The notes under the pieces: generated by a model
Databases searched by the model: none
Told to the model about the DNA's origin: nothing
The model's input: only the letters and a program-made list of their open reading frames with translations
Position numbers and translations under genes: made by a program
In this document: piece by piece, positions 27,264 through 36,484 of the stretch
Layout of the letters: each line of letters starts with the position of its first letter
Position numbering within the stretch: the stretch's first letter is position 1
Assembly (NCBI GenBank): GCA_963711215.1
Contig: CAVQDH010000009.1
Coordinates: forward strand, 31,221 to 95,220
Direction of reading: 5' to 3'
Length of the DNA: 64,000 nucleotides
Origin: WHUA01 sp963711215
GTDB lineage: Bacteria; Pseudomonadota; Alphaproteobacteria; UBA8366

Positions 27264-27658
27264 TGCGCACAGTCTCGCTGGCGGTTGTTGGCGATAGGGC
27301 CCATCTCCCGATGCATGCCATGGGCGTTCATCAGGTCTCTCGCCGTTGAGAGAAGATGCTGTTTGGCCGCTGGCGCCATGCCAGGAGGTGCGCGACGGCG
27401 GTGTCCGCACGGCGGCTATAGGGGGATTGTGCAATTCGTATACCAACGGCCGCGCGCGGCCGGATCGCCGGAATTTCTGGCTTTTGCGGGGAATTTGGAA
27501 GCGATTGCCCGACCAGCCGATTCACAGGCGTAACAAAAAACAGGCGGGATTACGCTCGCTTGATCAGAAATTCATCATATGCGGGTACCATGAAGACGGC
27601 GCCGGGTGGTGCTCGGCCCGCTTGTGCGTTTCCATCGCGGATGATAGAGACTCCCGCG
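27264..27658. promoter_or_regulatory. Divergent promoter gap of the redox operon, with inverted repeat at 27336-27353
   Basis: This ~395-base stretch between the FAD/cytochrome b fusion (leftward) and the manganese riboswitch (rightward) contains no convincing gene. A perfect repeat TCTCTCgccgttGAGAGA lies 73-90 bases upstream of the fusion gene's ATG, in a suitable position for an operator. No clear FNR (TTGAT-N4-ATCAA) site was found. Confidence 0.45.
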
Positions 27659-27822
27659 TCACTGGGGAGTAGCCGCCTCCGACGAAGGAGGGGATGCGTC
27701 AACAGGCTTGGCCTTCGGGCCATGGCGTATCCGGCTGATAGGCATGGCGAGACCTTTGGCTTTGATGGTCCGAACCCTGGGTCGGGCGGTCCGTCGAGCC
27801 ACGGGTATGCCGCCCGGCCCAG
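27659..27822 (+). ncRNA. yybP-ykoY manganese riboswitch
   Basis: The leader contains conserved yybP-ykoY elements: GGGGAGTAGCC at about 27664, GTCAACA near 27698, and GGCATGGCGAGACCTTTGG around 27741-27759. After the aptamer, CTGGGTCGGGCGGT (from 27777) can pair with GCCGCCCGGCCCAG (to 27822). That stem is directly before the AGGACG ribosome-binding site of the next gene, so control of translation start is likely. The downstream gene is of the GDT1/MntX manganese-exporter family, which fits Mn2+-dependent induction. Confidence 0.9.
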
Positions 27823-27834
27823 TCAGGACGACCA

Positions 27835-28425
27835 GTGGACGCCTTCCTCGTTTCAACCGCCGTCGTTGCCGTTGCCGAGATCGGCGACAAGACCCAGCTC
27901 TTGGCGCTGATGCTGACGGTGCGTTTCGGCAGACCGGCGCCGATCATCGCCGGTATTCTCATCGCCACACTCGCCAATCACGCCGCGGCCGCATGGCTCG
28001 GCTCCTCGGTCGCGGGGCTGATCGGCACGTCGAGCCAGCGCTGGATCATCGGCGCCTCCTTCCTGGTCATGGCGGCCTGGGTTCTGGTGCCGGACCGGGC
28101 GGACGAGGGGGACGGCTGGACGAAGCGCTTCGGCGCGTTCGGCACGACGCTGGTGTCCTTCTTCCTTGTCGAGATCGGGGACAAGACGCAGATCGCAACC
28201 ATCGCGCTGGCGGCGCGCTACCACGCGATCCTGTGGGTGACGGCCGGGACGACTCTCGGGATGATGCTGGCGAACGTCCCCGTCGTCCTGCTCGGCAGAT
28301 TGGCGGCGGCACGCCTTCCTCTCAAGGCGATGCGCATAACCGCTGCCGTGGTCTTCGTGCTGCTGGCCCTCGTCACGTTTTTCGAGCCGATGGCAACGGT
28401 GGCCGCCGGGATGCTGGCGCGTTAG
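27835..28425 (+). CDS. mntX: GDT1/TMEM165 (UPF0016)-family manganese exporter
   Basis: A 196-residue membrane protein with the two family signatures AEIGDKTQLLALML (near residue 13) and VEIGDKTQIATIAL (near residue 117), whose acidic residues bind the cation. Six hydrophobic helices are expected. The start is GTG at 27835 with AGGACG upstream. Bacterial homologues (MntX/MneA) export Mn2+, and the gene sits directly behind a yybP-ykoY riboswitch, which strongly supports manganese as substrate. The symbol is given by homology and context only. Confidence 0.9.
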   Translation: MDAFLVSTAVVAVAEIGDKTQLLALMLTVRFGRPAPIIAGILIATLANHAAAAWLGSSVAGLIGTSSQRWIIGASFLVMAAWVLVPDRADEGDGWTKRFGAFGTTLVSFFLVEIGDKTQIATIALAARYHAILWVTAGTTLGMMLANVPVVLLGRLAAARLPLKAMRITAAVVFVLLALVTFFEPMATVAAGMLAR

Positions 28426-28537
28426 AGTGACCGTCCGCGCGCAACCATCAGGCTAGGCGCGGCGTCGAGACGTTGCAGGCGAAGCGCCATCAAGGCGCGG
28501 TGAATTCAAACGAAATCGCGGCAAGGGAGGAACCCAC

Positions 28538-29454
28538 ATGAAGAGAATGCTGCGAACTGCTTTCGGAGTGTCGTTGTGTTTCGCCGTTTTGCAGATTGGC
28601 GTCGCGGGCGAGGCTTCCGCGGCGGGTCTTAAGGTCCTCTCGGACAAGACTGTTTCCGGCTTTCCTTTTCCCGAATCCGTAGGCTGCGATGCGGCGAACA
28701 AGGTTCTTTACGTAAGCCAATTCGTCTCCGCGCTGAAGCCGACGGAGAAGGACGGCAAAGGGCCGGATCAGCAAGGTCTCGCTGACGGGCAAGATGCTGG
28801 TGAAGGATTTCCTTCCGGGGCCGGGCCAGAAAATCAACAAGCCGAAGGGCAACTGGATCGTCGGCGACACGGCTTTGGGTGACCGATATCGACGCCATCT
28901 GGTCCTTCGACCTCAAGACCAGGAAAGGCAGGCGCGTTGCGCTGCCGGGCGCTAAGTTCGCCAACGATCTGGCAGTGACGGGGAACGCCGTCTATGTCAG
29001 CGACAACATCGGCGACCAGGTATTCAAGGTGGAGCCCGCCGAATTCCTGAAGATGAAGGGCGAGCCGAAGGTCACCGTCGTCTTCTCCGGCAAGTCGATC
29101 AATCCCAACGGCGTGTATCCCGGCGCCGACGGCGCGCTGCTGATGGTCGGCTACCCGGCGCCGGGTAAGCTGGGCGGCATCTATGCCATGACGCCGGGCA
29201 AGGACCCGAAGTCGCTGGCGGAAGGCATCGGACGGCTGGACGGCCTCTACCAGATGAAGAATGGCGACCTCCTGATCACGGACTGGAATTCAGGGTCGCT
29301 GATGAGCTGGAGCGCGAAATCGGGCGTACATAAGCTGGCGGACGGATTCAAAGGGCCGGCCGATCTCTGCGCCATGCCCAACGACAAAGGGCTTCTTGTC
29401 GTCGTTCCAGATCTGGTCAAGAGCGAGTTGCGGTTCATCCAGCTCGGGAAGTAG
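28538..29454 (+). CDS. Exported SMP-30/gluconolactonase-like beta-propeller protein (two frameshifts)
   Basis: A signal peptide (MKRMLRTAFGVSLCFAVLQI, cleavage near GEASA) starts a protein of about 305 residues with propeller-like repeats (VGCDAANKVLYVSQF; DNIGDQVFKVEP; NPNGVYPGADGALLMVGY; QMKNGDLLITDWNSGSLMSW). Three frames are used. Extra bases near 28757 (KDGKG to RISKVSLTG) and near 28869 (GNWIVGDT to LWVTDIDAIW) reunite them. It could be a periplasmic lactonase or simply a binding propeller; metal ligands are not obvious. The end lies in a 13-base tandem duplication. Confidence 0.75.
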
Positions 29455-29468
29455 ACTCGGGAAGTAGA
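29443..29468 (+). repeat. 13-base perfect tandem duplication over a stop codon
   Basis: CTCGGGAAGTAGA occurs twice head to tail (29443-29455 and 29456-29468). The first copy encodes the final LGK and stop of the propeller gene; the second is untranslated. It may be a slippage event or an assembly artefact. Confidence 0.9.
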
Positions 29469-29585
29469 CAAGGACCGGCCTTCCCTTCCATGCTTGGGCT
29501 CTCGCCGCCGACCGGTGAGAGCCGGTGCCTCGACGCCTGCGCGGTGAAGAAGGCCGGTCCATATCGAATAATTGAAGGAGCCCCA

Positions 29586-30062
29586 ATGCCCGGCGTTTTT
29601 TTCGACGAGCTGACCGTCGGTCAGATTTTCCACCACGCGATCCGCCGCACGATTACCGAGACGGACAATGTCTGGTTCACGGCGCTGACCCATAACCCGG
29701 CCTATTTGCACCTCGACGAGGAGTATTGCCGGACCCAGACCGAATTCGGCCAGCGCATCGTCAACAGTTGCTTCACGCTGGCCCTCATGGTCGGAATCTC
29801 CGTCCATGAGACGACGCTCGGTACCGCGGTCGCCAATCTCGGCTGGGAGGAGGTGACCTTTCCAAAGCCGGTGTTCCACGGCGACACGATCCGGGTCGAG
29901 ACGGAAGTCGTGGCGCTCCGCGAGAGCCGGTCGCGCCCGACCGCCGGCATCGTCACCTTCGTCCACCGCGCCTATAACCAGAAGGGCGAGCTGGTCGCAC
30001 AGTGCAAGCGGTCGGGCCTGCAACTGAAGCGGCCCGCGGCCGGGAAGGGAGGGACGGCATGA
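29586..30062 (+). CDS. MaoC-family dehydratase
   Basis: A 158-residue hot-dog-fold enoyl-CoA hydratase-like protein. The hydratase signature is visible as VWFTALTHNPAYLHLDEEYC with the Asn-Pro and His positions of the R-hydratase motif, followed by GQRIVNSCFTLALMVG. GAAGGAG precedes the ATG at 29586, which decides the start. Its stop overlaps the ATG of the following CitE-like lyase (ATGA), so the two are coupled. This pairing resembles mesaconyl-CoA hydratase plus malyl/methylmalyl-CoA lyase pairs, but the exact substrate is inferred. Confidence 0.88.
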   Translation: MPGVFFDELTVGQIFHHAIRRTITETDNVWFTALTHNPAYLHLDEEYCRTQTEFGQRIVNSCFTLALMVGISVHETTLGTAVANLGWEEVTFPKPVFHGDTIRVETEVVALRESRSRPTAGIVTFVHRAYNQKGELVAQCKRSGLQLKRPAAGKGGTA

Positions 30063-30959
30063 ACCTGCGCTCCTGGCTGTTCATTCCGGGCGACAGCGAG
30101 AAGAAGCTGGCGAAGTCCGACGACTGCGGCGCCGACGCGGTCATCCTCGACCTGGAGGATTCGGTGGCGGCCGATCGCCGGCCCCTGGCGCGCGAAGCTG
30201 GTGCGCGCAATGCTGGATGCGCGGCCGCGCGGCAGCCGCCGGCCCGAGCTGTGGGTCCGCATGAATCCGATAAACGAAGGCGGACTTTACGACCTGCCGC
30301 ACATCGTCGGCGGCAACCCGGACGGCATCGTCCAGCCGAAGATCGATGGGCCATTGGACGTCATCCGGCTTGGCCATTGTCTCGACGCGCTGGAGGCGGC
30401 GGCCGGGATCGAGATGGGCACGATCAACATCCTGCCGGTGGCGAACGAAACCGCGAAGGGGGCGCTGACCCTCGCCGCGTTCGGGACGATGCGGGTGCCG
30501 CGCCTGATCGGTCTCACCTGGGGGATGGAAGACCTGAGCGCCGCGCTCGGCGCCAGCACCTACCGCAACCCGGACGGCACGTTCATCCACACTTACTGGT
30601 CGATGCGGACGGCGACGCTGCTCGCCTGCAAGGCGGCCGGCGTACAGGCAATTGAGAATCTCGACGTCGACTTCCGCAATCCCGATGGCCTGTTTGAAAG
30701 CTCGCTGCAGGCGGCGCGGGAAGGCTTCACCGGACGCATCGCCATTCACCCGGCGCAGGTCGAGCCGATCAACCGCGCCTTCACGCCGTCGGCCGAAGAC
30801 GTCGCTTTCGCGCGCCGCGTGGTAGCGGCCTTCGACGCGCAGCCTGGCGTCGGCACGATCGGGTTGGACGGCAAGATGATCGACATGCCGCATTTGAAGC
30901 AGGCGCGTCAGGTGCTGGCGATGCACGAAGCCTATGCCGCGCGCGGGAAGAGACGCTGA
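30059..30959 (+). CDS. HpcH/HpaI aldolase / citrate lyase (CitE-like) CoA-ester lyase (one frameshift)
   Basis: A roughly 300-residue (beta/alpha)8 lyase acting on malyl- or citramalyl-type CoA esters. Characteristic segments are RSWLFIPGDSEKKLAKS, ADAVILDLEDSVAADRR, GIVQPKIDG, the metal region IGLTWGMEDLSAALG, and GRIAIHPAQVEPIN. The frame shifts near 30195 between DRRPLAR and KLVRAMLDARP, where one extra (or two missing) bases is the simplest cause. The start overlaps the MaoC stop. The pair suggests hydration followed by C-C cleavage of a branched-chain CoA ester. Confidence 0.87.
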
Positions 30960-30969
30960 ACCCGGGTCC

Positions 30970-31998
30970 TTACGGCGCAGCTCTCATGCGGTCTTCCGCC
31001 GGCCCACGTTCCCGGCTGGGCGCGAAGCTCCGGGACTCCACCGGGTCATAGAGATGGCACTCGGTAAAGCTTCCGCCGCCGCGCGCGACCGGTCTGGGCG
31101 CCTTGCGCTCGCACAGGTCGACGGCATGCGGGCAGCGCGGATGAAAGGTGCAGCCGCTCGGCGGCTCGATCGGATTGGGGAATTCGACGCCGAGCTGGGC
31201 ATCGGGAATGCCGAGACCGGGCTCCGGCGTCAGGACCGAGGCGAGCAGCGCCTGGGTGTAGGGATGCTCCGCCCGGCGGAACAGGGAATCCGTATCCTTC
31301 TCCTCGACGATCCGGCCGAGATACATCACCGCCACCCGCGTCGCGATATGCTCGACGACGGCAAGGTTGTGGCTGATCAGGATATAGGTCAGGCCGAGCT
31401 CCTGCCGCAGATCCATCAGCAGATTCAGGATCTGTGACTGCACGGAGACATCGAGCGCGGAGGTCGGCTCGTCGCAGATCACGATCTCCGGACGCATGAT
31501 GAGGGCGCGGGCGATGGCGACGCGCTGGCGCTGACCGCCGGAAAGCTGGCTCGGATAGTTCGTGATGTAGCGCTGCGGCAGACCGACCAGCTCCATGATC
31601 TCCTCGACCTTGCGCTTGCGCTCGGCAGCGCTGCTGGTCCCGTGAACGCGGAGCGGCAGCGCGATGATGTCGCCGATCGACTTTCGCGGGTTCAGCGAGG
31701 AATAGGGATCCTGGAAGATGGGCTGAACGCGGCGCGCGAGATCGAGGCGGGTAAAGGTCGAGACAGGTTTTCCGCCGAGCAGGATCTCGCCGGATGTCGG
31801 CGGCAACAAGCCCAGAAGCATGAGCGCAAGGGTCGACTTCCCGCAACCGGACTCGCCGACCAGGCCCAGCACTTCGCCCTTTTCGACTTCGAGAGAAATG
31901 CCGTTGACGGCGGTGAGCATCTGCTTGCGGCGGAAGACGCCGGCGCCGACCGAGAAGGTTCGCATCACGTCCCTGGTTTCGAGCAAGGGCGCGCTCAT
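30970..31998 (-). CDS. Peptide/nickel-type ABC transporter ATP-binding protein (DppF-like)
   Basis: A 342-residue ATPase: Walker A GESGCGKST, signature LSGGQRQRVAIA, Walker B IVICDEPTSALD, H-loop SHNLAVV. The C-terminal oligopeptide-transporter extension carries the Cys pattern CTFHPRCPHAVDLCERK, which in this family can bind an iron-sulfur cluster. The start at 31998 overlaps the stop of the preceding ATPase (ATGA). It is the last gene of a five-gene importer operon. Confidence 0.95.
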   Translation of the reverse strand: MSAPLLETRDVMRTFSVGAGVFRRKQMLTAVNGISLEVEKGEVLGLVGESGCGKSTLALMLLGLLPPTSGEILLGGKPVSTFTRLDLARRVQPIFQDPYSSLNPRKSIGDIIALPLRVHGTSSAAERKRKVEEIMELVGLPQRYITNYPSQLSGGQRQRVAIARALIMRPEIVICDEPTSALDVSVQSQILNLLMDLRQELGLTYILISHNLAVVEHIATRVAVMYLGRIVEEKDTDSLFRRAEHPYTQALLASVLTPEPGLGIPDAQLGVEFPNPIEPPSGCTFHPRCPHAVDLCERKAPRPVARGGGSFTECHLYDPVESRSFAPSRERGPAEDRMRAAP

Positions 31999-33005
31999 CG
32001 TGCCATCTCCAGCTGGCCGGTCCGGGCCAGCGAATCCTCGGGGCTCATGAGGCAACGATAGGCGCGCAAGTCGTCGAGGCGGCGCAGCTCGACCGCCGCG
32101 GCGGCGCAGTCGGCCCAGGCATGCGGACAGCGATCGCGGAAATGGCAACCCCGGATGTCGCCGACCATGCTGGGCACGATGCCGGGAATGGAGCCGAGAT
32201 GGGCGCCCCGGGCCGTCTTGCCCGGCACCGGGATGCAGGACAGCAGCCCGCGCGTATAAGGGTGCAAGGGCTTCGCGAACACGTCCGCGACCTTGCCTTG
32301 CTCGACGATCTGGCCGGCGTACATCACCGCCAGCCGGTCGGCGACGCGGGCGACGATGCCGAGGTCGTGGGTGATCAGCATCAGCGCCATGCCGAACTCA
32401 CGCTGCAGCTCGGCCAGCAGCAGCAGGATCTGCGCCTGAATCGTGACGTCGAGCGCGGTGGTCGGTTCGTCCGCGATGATCAGATCGGGGCCGCACATCA
32501 GCGTCATGGCGATCATTACCCGTTGCCGCAGGCCGCCGGAAAGCTGGTGCGGGTATTGCCGCAGACGCCGCGCCGCCCCGGTGATGCCGACTTTCTCCAG
32601 CAGATAGACCGCCCGGTCCTGCGCCTCGCGCCGGCTGACCTTGCGATGGCGCAGCATCATTTCTTCCATCTGGTTGCCGATGGTGAAGCACGGATTGAGG
32701 CTGGTCATCGGCTCCTGGAAGATCATGCCGATGCGATTGCCGCGCAGGTCCGCCATCCGGCGATCGGACAGTGCCATGAGGTCCGTGCCGTCGAACAGGA
32801 TGCCGTCGCCGCTGCGGATCGCCTTCTTCGGCAGAAGGCCCATCAGCGCCAGCGAGGTAAGCGATTTGCCGCAGCCGGACTCGCCGACGATGCAGAGCGT
32901 CTCGCCCTTGTCCACCGAGAAGCTGACGTTCTGCACGGCATGCAGCGTTCCGACCGCGAGCGGGATATCGACACTCAGGTTCCGGACGTCGAGAAGCGCG
33001 CTCAA
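31995..33005 (-). CDS. Peptide/nickel-type ABC transporter ATP-binding protein (DppD-like), TTG start
   Basis: A 336-residue ATPase: Walker A GESGCGKSL, signature LSGGLRQRVMIA, Walker B LIIADEPTTALD, H-loop THDLGIV, and a C-terminal Cys-rich extension (GCHFRDRCPHAWADCAAA). The best start is TTG at 33005 (LSALLDVRNLS), overlapping the permease stop in the sequence TTGA. No nearer ATG or GTG preserves the first strand. Translational coupling would explain the weak start codon. Confidence 0.92.
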   Translation of the reverse strand: MSALLDVRNLSVDIPLAVGTLHAVQNVSFSVDKGETLCIVGESGCGKSLTSLALMGLLPKKAIRSGDGILFDGTDLMALSDRRMADLRGNRIGMIFQEPMTSLNPCFTIGNQMEEMMLRHRKVSRREAQDRAVYLLEKVGITGAARRLRQYPHQLSGGLRQRVMIAMTLMCGPDLIIADEPTTALDVTIQAQILLLLAELQREFGMALMLITHDLGIVARVADRLAVMYAGQIVEQGKVADVFAKPLHPYTRGLLSCIPVPGKTARGAHLGSIPGIVPSMVGDIRGCHFRDRCPHAWADCAAAAVELRRLDDLRAYRCLMSPEDSLARTGQLEMAR

Positions 33006-33949
33006 TTTCGGTTCTCCGGTGCGAAGATGTCGCGTGCCCCGTCGCCCAGCAGGTTGATCGCGACGACGAGGGTGAAGATGGCGAAGCCCGGCAGCATCAC
33101 GAGGTGAGGCTCGAACAGGAGATAGTCCTTGCCTTCCGCCACCATGAGACCCCAGGACGGGGTCGGCGGCTGCACGCCGAGACCCAGGAAGGACAAGGCG
33201 GCCTCGAGCAGGATCGCATGCGCGATCTCGAACGTTGCGATGACCAGCAGATTGCTCAGGACGTTGGGCAGGATCTCGGAGAAGATGATACGCCGCGTCG
33301 GGCAGCCGATCGCGCTCGCCGCCCGCACGTAATCGAGATTGCGCACCTGCATCGTGGCGCTTCGCATCACCACGGTGAAGCGGTCCCACAGCAGGAACCC
33401 GAGCACCAGGATCACCACGGTCAACGAGCTTCCTTCGACCGCCACGAGGGCGAGCGCCACCATGATGACCGGCAGCGTGAGCCGGGTGGTGAGGAGAAAG
33501 GTGATGACCATGTCGACGCGTCCGCCGAAATAACCGGCGCAGACGCCCATCACGGTGCCGATCACACCCGAGATCATCATCGCGCAGAAGCCAATGATGA
33601 GCGAGACACGCGCGCCATAGATGATGCGGCTTAGATAGTCGCGTCCCATCATGTCCGTGCCGAGCGGATGAGCCCAGGTTCCCCCGTCGCCCCATACGGC
33701 CGGGATCAGGCGCCGGGTGAGGTCCTGGGCCAGTGGATCTTCCGGCGCGAGAAGCGGCGCGAAGATCGCCATCAGGATCAAGGCGAGCAGGATGATGGAG
33801 GCGAACATGAAGCTGTGATGGCCCAGGATACGGCGGATCAGCATCGTTGCCGCGCCTGGCTGGGTGACCGATTCCATGCTGCCAAGGCTGGTGCCCAGGG
33901 TCAGGCCGTCTTGGCTGGAAGCGATCGCTTTAGCGTCTGTTGGCGCCAT
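33002..33949 (-). CDS. Peptide/nickel-type ABC transporter permease (DppC-like)
   Basis: A 315-residue permease with an N-terminal transmembrane helix (FMFASIILLALILMAIFAPL), the OppC-type extracellular region HPLGTDMMGRDYLSRIIYGA, and the EAA coupling loop (AASAIGCPTRRIIFSEILPN). Start ATG at 33949 is preceded by GAGGGAGG at good spacing; an in-frame start at 33991 would run into the upstream permease. It partners with the DppB-like protein. Confidence 0.94.
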   Translation of the reverse strand: MAPTDAKAIASSQDGLTLGTSLGSMESVTQPGAATMLIRRILGHHSFMFASIILLALILMAIFAPLLAPEDPLAQDLTRRLIPAVWGDGGTWAHPLGTDMMGRDYLSRIIYGARVSLIIGFCAMMISGVIGTVMGVCAGYFGGRVDMVITFLLTTRLTLPVIMVALALVAVEGSSLTVVILVLGFLLWDRFTVVMRSATMQVRNLDYVRAASAIGCPTRRIIFSEILPNVLSNLLVIATFEIAHAILLEAALSFLGLGVQPPTPSWGLMVAEGKDYLLFEPHLVMLPGFAIFTLVVAINLLGDGARDIFAPENRN

Positions 33950-33960
33950 GACGTCCTCCC

Positions 33961-34878
33961 TCAGCTCACCCGCAGGCGCGGATCGAGCCATGCATTAAGC
34001 AGGTCGCCGGCCAGGACCAGGACGATGTAGATGCAGGCAATGAGAAGGAGTATCGCCTGAACGACGGCGAAGTCGTTGCGCGAGATCGATTCGTACGCCA
34101 GCTGGCCGATGCCCTGGATCTGGAACACGGTCTCGGTGATGATCGCGCCGCTGAGCATGTTGCCGAACTGCACGCAAGAGAGCGCCACCACCGGAATGAT
34201 GGCGTTGCGCAGCGCGTGCTTGAACAGAACTGTCCTGGTCGGCAGGCCCTTCGCCCGCGCGGTCCGGATATAGTCTGAGTTCAAGACCTCCAGCATCCCG
34301 GTCCGGGTAAGGCGCATTACCGCCGGCGTCGAGTAGTATCCGAGCGCGATCCCCGGCAGGATGAAATTCGCGTAAGTATCCGATCCCGAAATCGGAAGCA
34401 GCCGGAGAAACAGCCCGAACACGAACATCAGGATGAGGGCGAAGAAAAAGCCCGGCAGCGCCTGCCCCATGACGGCGATCGTCAGCGCCGTTCGGTCCAC
34501 CCAGGTGTCCGGCTTGAGCGCCGCGATGACACCCATGGGGATCGAGACGCCCATCGCGAAGATCAGGGCGAAGGCGGCCAGCGTGAGGGTGTTCGGCAGC
34601 CGCGTCTTGATCAGCGTGACGACCTTTTCCGGATAGAACATCGACTCTCCGAGGTCGCCATGCAGGCCCGAGTTGAGCCAGTCGAGGTATTGAAGATAGT
34701 ACGGCCGGTCGAGCCCGAACTTTTTGCGGACCATTGCGATGTCGCTGGCGCTGGCGTCTTCGCCCGCAATCATCGTCGCCAGGTCGCCGGAGACCCGCAG
34801 CAGCGAAAAGGCGACGATCGAAACGGTAAGCGCGACAAGAAGCGCCACCAGCACACGCTTCGCCATGAAATTCAGCAT
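33961..34878 (-). CDS. Peptide/nickel-type ABC transporter permease (DppB-like)
   Basis: A 305-residue permease with about six helices. It has the N-terminal MLNFMAKRVLVALLVALTVS, the long periplasmic loop with GLDRPYYLQYLDWLNSGLHG, and the EAA-type loop (TARAKGLPTRTVLFKHALRN). It lies 79 bases after the binding-protein gene across a strong stem-loop and 11 bases before the second permease. Confidence 0.94.
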   Translation of the reverse strand: MLNFMAKRVLVALLVALTVSIVAFSLLRVSGDLATMIAGEDASASDIAMVRKKFGLDRPYYLQYLDWLNSGLHGDLGESMFYPEKVVTLIKTRLPNTLTLAAFALIFAMGVSIPMGVIAALKPDTWVDRTALTIAVMGQALPGFFFALILMFVFGLFLRLLPISGSDTYANFILPGIALGYYSTPAVMRLTRTGMLEVLNSDYIRTARAKGLPTRTVLFKHALRNAIIPVVALSCVQFGNMLSGAIITETVFQIQGIGQLAYESISRNDFAVVQAILLLIACIYIVLVLAGDLLNAWLDPRLRVS

Positions 34879-34909
34879 CTGGACCCTCTATCCAAAGTGG
34901 AGCGGCGGA

Positions 34910-34941
34910 GGCCCGGCCTTCCCAGCAGGGAAAGCCGGACC
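34910..34941 (-). terminator. Stem-loop between binding-protein and permease genes
   Basis: GGCCCGGCCTTCCC can pair with GGGAAAGCCGGACC (12 of 14 positions) around an AGCA loop. It sits between the solute-binding gene and the first permease gene. Such structures often protect the upstream mRNA or reduce read-through, keeping the binding protein in excess. Confidence 0.6.
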
Positions 34942-34957
34942 GGTCAGCCGATAACGA

Positions 34958-36484
34958 TTATTTCCACTTGGCATTCCAGAAACGTGGCACCTCGTCCGGA
35001 TCCGGTGTGAACTGCAGCGTGTCGACGTAGGCGTAGTTGTATACCCACGAAAACAGCGGCAGCCAGTATGCCTGCTCCGAGATTCGATCCAGGGCCTTCT
35101 TGTAGACTTTCTTGCGAACTTCCTGATCCGTCGTATTGCCCTGGTTCAGGAGATCGATGACGGTCTTGTCCTGGGCATTGTCGTCGGCGCTGCCCTGGAA
35201 CCAGTTGCCGAGGATCGCGGTCACGTCGTTGATCGAGGAGGAGCCCCAGGTGCCGAAGGACAGCGGCGTCCCCTTGGTCCGGCGGTACTCGCGGATGGCG
35301 CCCGCCGTCAGGTAGTTCAGCTTCGCCTTGATGCCGACCTTGGCGAGCTGTCCGATGATGGCTTCGGCGATCGGCCGGTCGCGATAGGCGAAGATCGGCG
35401 TCGAGAAGCCTTTCGGATAACCGGCCTCGGCGAGCAGCGCCTTCGCCTTCTTGGGATCGTAGGTGTAGTGCTTGACGCCGCTGTCGTCACAGCCGAATTG
35501 GGTCGGGAAACAGGCGGCATTGAGGATGCGGGAGGCGTTGCCCATCAGGGTCTTGCGGATCGTGTCGCGGTCGATCGCGTAGCTGATGGCCTCGCGGACC
35601 TTGAGCTTCTTCATCGGCGTGTTGCCGGACTTGCCGGATGCGTCCATCTGGATAAATCCGACGCGCATGGTTTCGCCCTGCGTAACGGTGATCCCCTTGC
35701 GCCCGTTAAGGTTCTTGGCGAGGTCCGGCGGTACGCGCCAGATCCAGTCGGCGCCGCCCGACAGCAGCTCGGCCATCTGGGTGCCGCGCTCCTCGATACG
35801 GCGGTAGATGATCTTGCCGATGTGCGGCGTCTTTGGTCCGCCCTTCATATACTTGTCGAACTTCTCGAAGACGAAGCGCTTGCCGTAGGAAACCTCGACC
35901 GCCTTATAGGGCCCGGTGCCGATCGGTTTGGTCGCCATGCCCTTCGGCGCACCGTCCTTGAAGGCGCTCTTCGGATAGATCACGTCGACCGACGACAGAT
36001 ACTGCATCGCGGCCGGGAAGGGGTATTTGAGCTTGACGTTGACCTTGTAGGGGCCGAGCTTCTCGGCGCCGGCGATGAACTTGGTGGTGCTCGTCGACTT
36101 GACCTTGTTTTTCGGATCGCCGAGATAATTCATCGTCGCGACCACGTCGTCCGCGCTGAATTTCTCGCCGTTATGAAAGACCACGTCGTCGCGCAGCTCG
36201 AATTGGATCGTGGTTGCGTCGATCCATTTGTAGGACTTCGCCAAGCTGGGCTTGAAGTCGCCCGTCTTGGGGTCGACTTCCATCAGGCTGTCCCAGATCA
36301 TGCGTCCGAGAATGATCCCTTCACGCAGGGTGTTCTGGTACATGTCGATGTTGTCGGGCTCGCTGTTCGACAGCCAGGTGAGCGTGTCGTTGCTCTTGCC
36401 CGCCATGGCGGGGGGCGCCGTTGAAATAAGGATAGCGGCCAGCGCCGCCGGAATCGCCAGCTGGCGGATCAATCGGATCGTCAT
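34958..36484 (-). CDS. ABC transporter solute-binding protein, peptide/nickel family (SBP_bac_5)
   Basis: A 508-residue periplasmic binding protein. The signal peptide is LAIPAALAAILISTAPPAMA, followed by TLTWLSNSEPDNIDMYQNTL. It has family segments such as VVFHNGEKFSADDVVATMNY and KLKVREAISYAIDRDTIRK, and ends with LQFTPDPDEVPRFWNAKWK. It heads the importer operon and sets its specificity, which cannot be read from sequence; the family includes peptide, opine, glutathione and nickel binders. The 359-base region upstream has no clear gene. Confidence 0.94.
   Translation of the reverse strand: MTIRLIRQLAIPAALAAILISTAPPAMAGKSNDTLTWLSNSEPDNIDMYQNTLREGIILGRMIWDSLMEVDPKTGDFKPSLAKSYKWIDATTIQFELRDDVVFHNGEKFSADDVVATMNYLGDPKNKVKSTSTTKFIAGAEKLGPYKVNVKLKYPFPAAMQYLSSVDVIYPKSAFKDGAPKGMATKPIGTGPYKAVEVSYGKRFVFEKFDKYMKGGPKTPHIGKIIYRRIEERGTQMAELLSGGADWIWRVPPDLAKNLNGRKGITVTQGETMRVGFIQMDASGKSGNTPMKKLKVREAISYAIDRDTIRKTLMGNASRILNAACFPTQFGCDDSGVKHYTYDPKKAKALLAEAGYPKGFSTPIFAYRDRPIAEAIIGQLAKVGIKAKLNYLTAGAIREYRRTKGTPLSFGTWGSSSINDVTAILGNWFQGSADDNAQDKTVIDLLNQGNTTDQEVRKKVYKKALDRISEQAYWLPLFSWVYNYAYVDTLQFTPDPDEVPRFWNAKWK

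Noticed and set aside
26022..27533. 503-codon plus-strand frame opposite the FAD/cytochrome b fusion
   Set aside because: No domain features; the minus strand encodes clear FAD, BFD and membrane segments.
27540..27600. FNR/NnrR-type site (TTGATcagaaattCATCA)
   Set aside because: The half-sites are 8 bases apart instead of 4 and the second half is imperfect.
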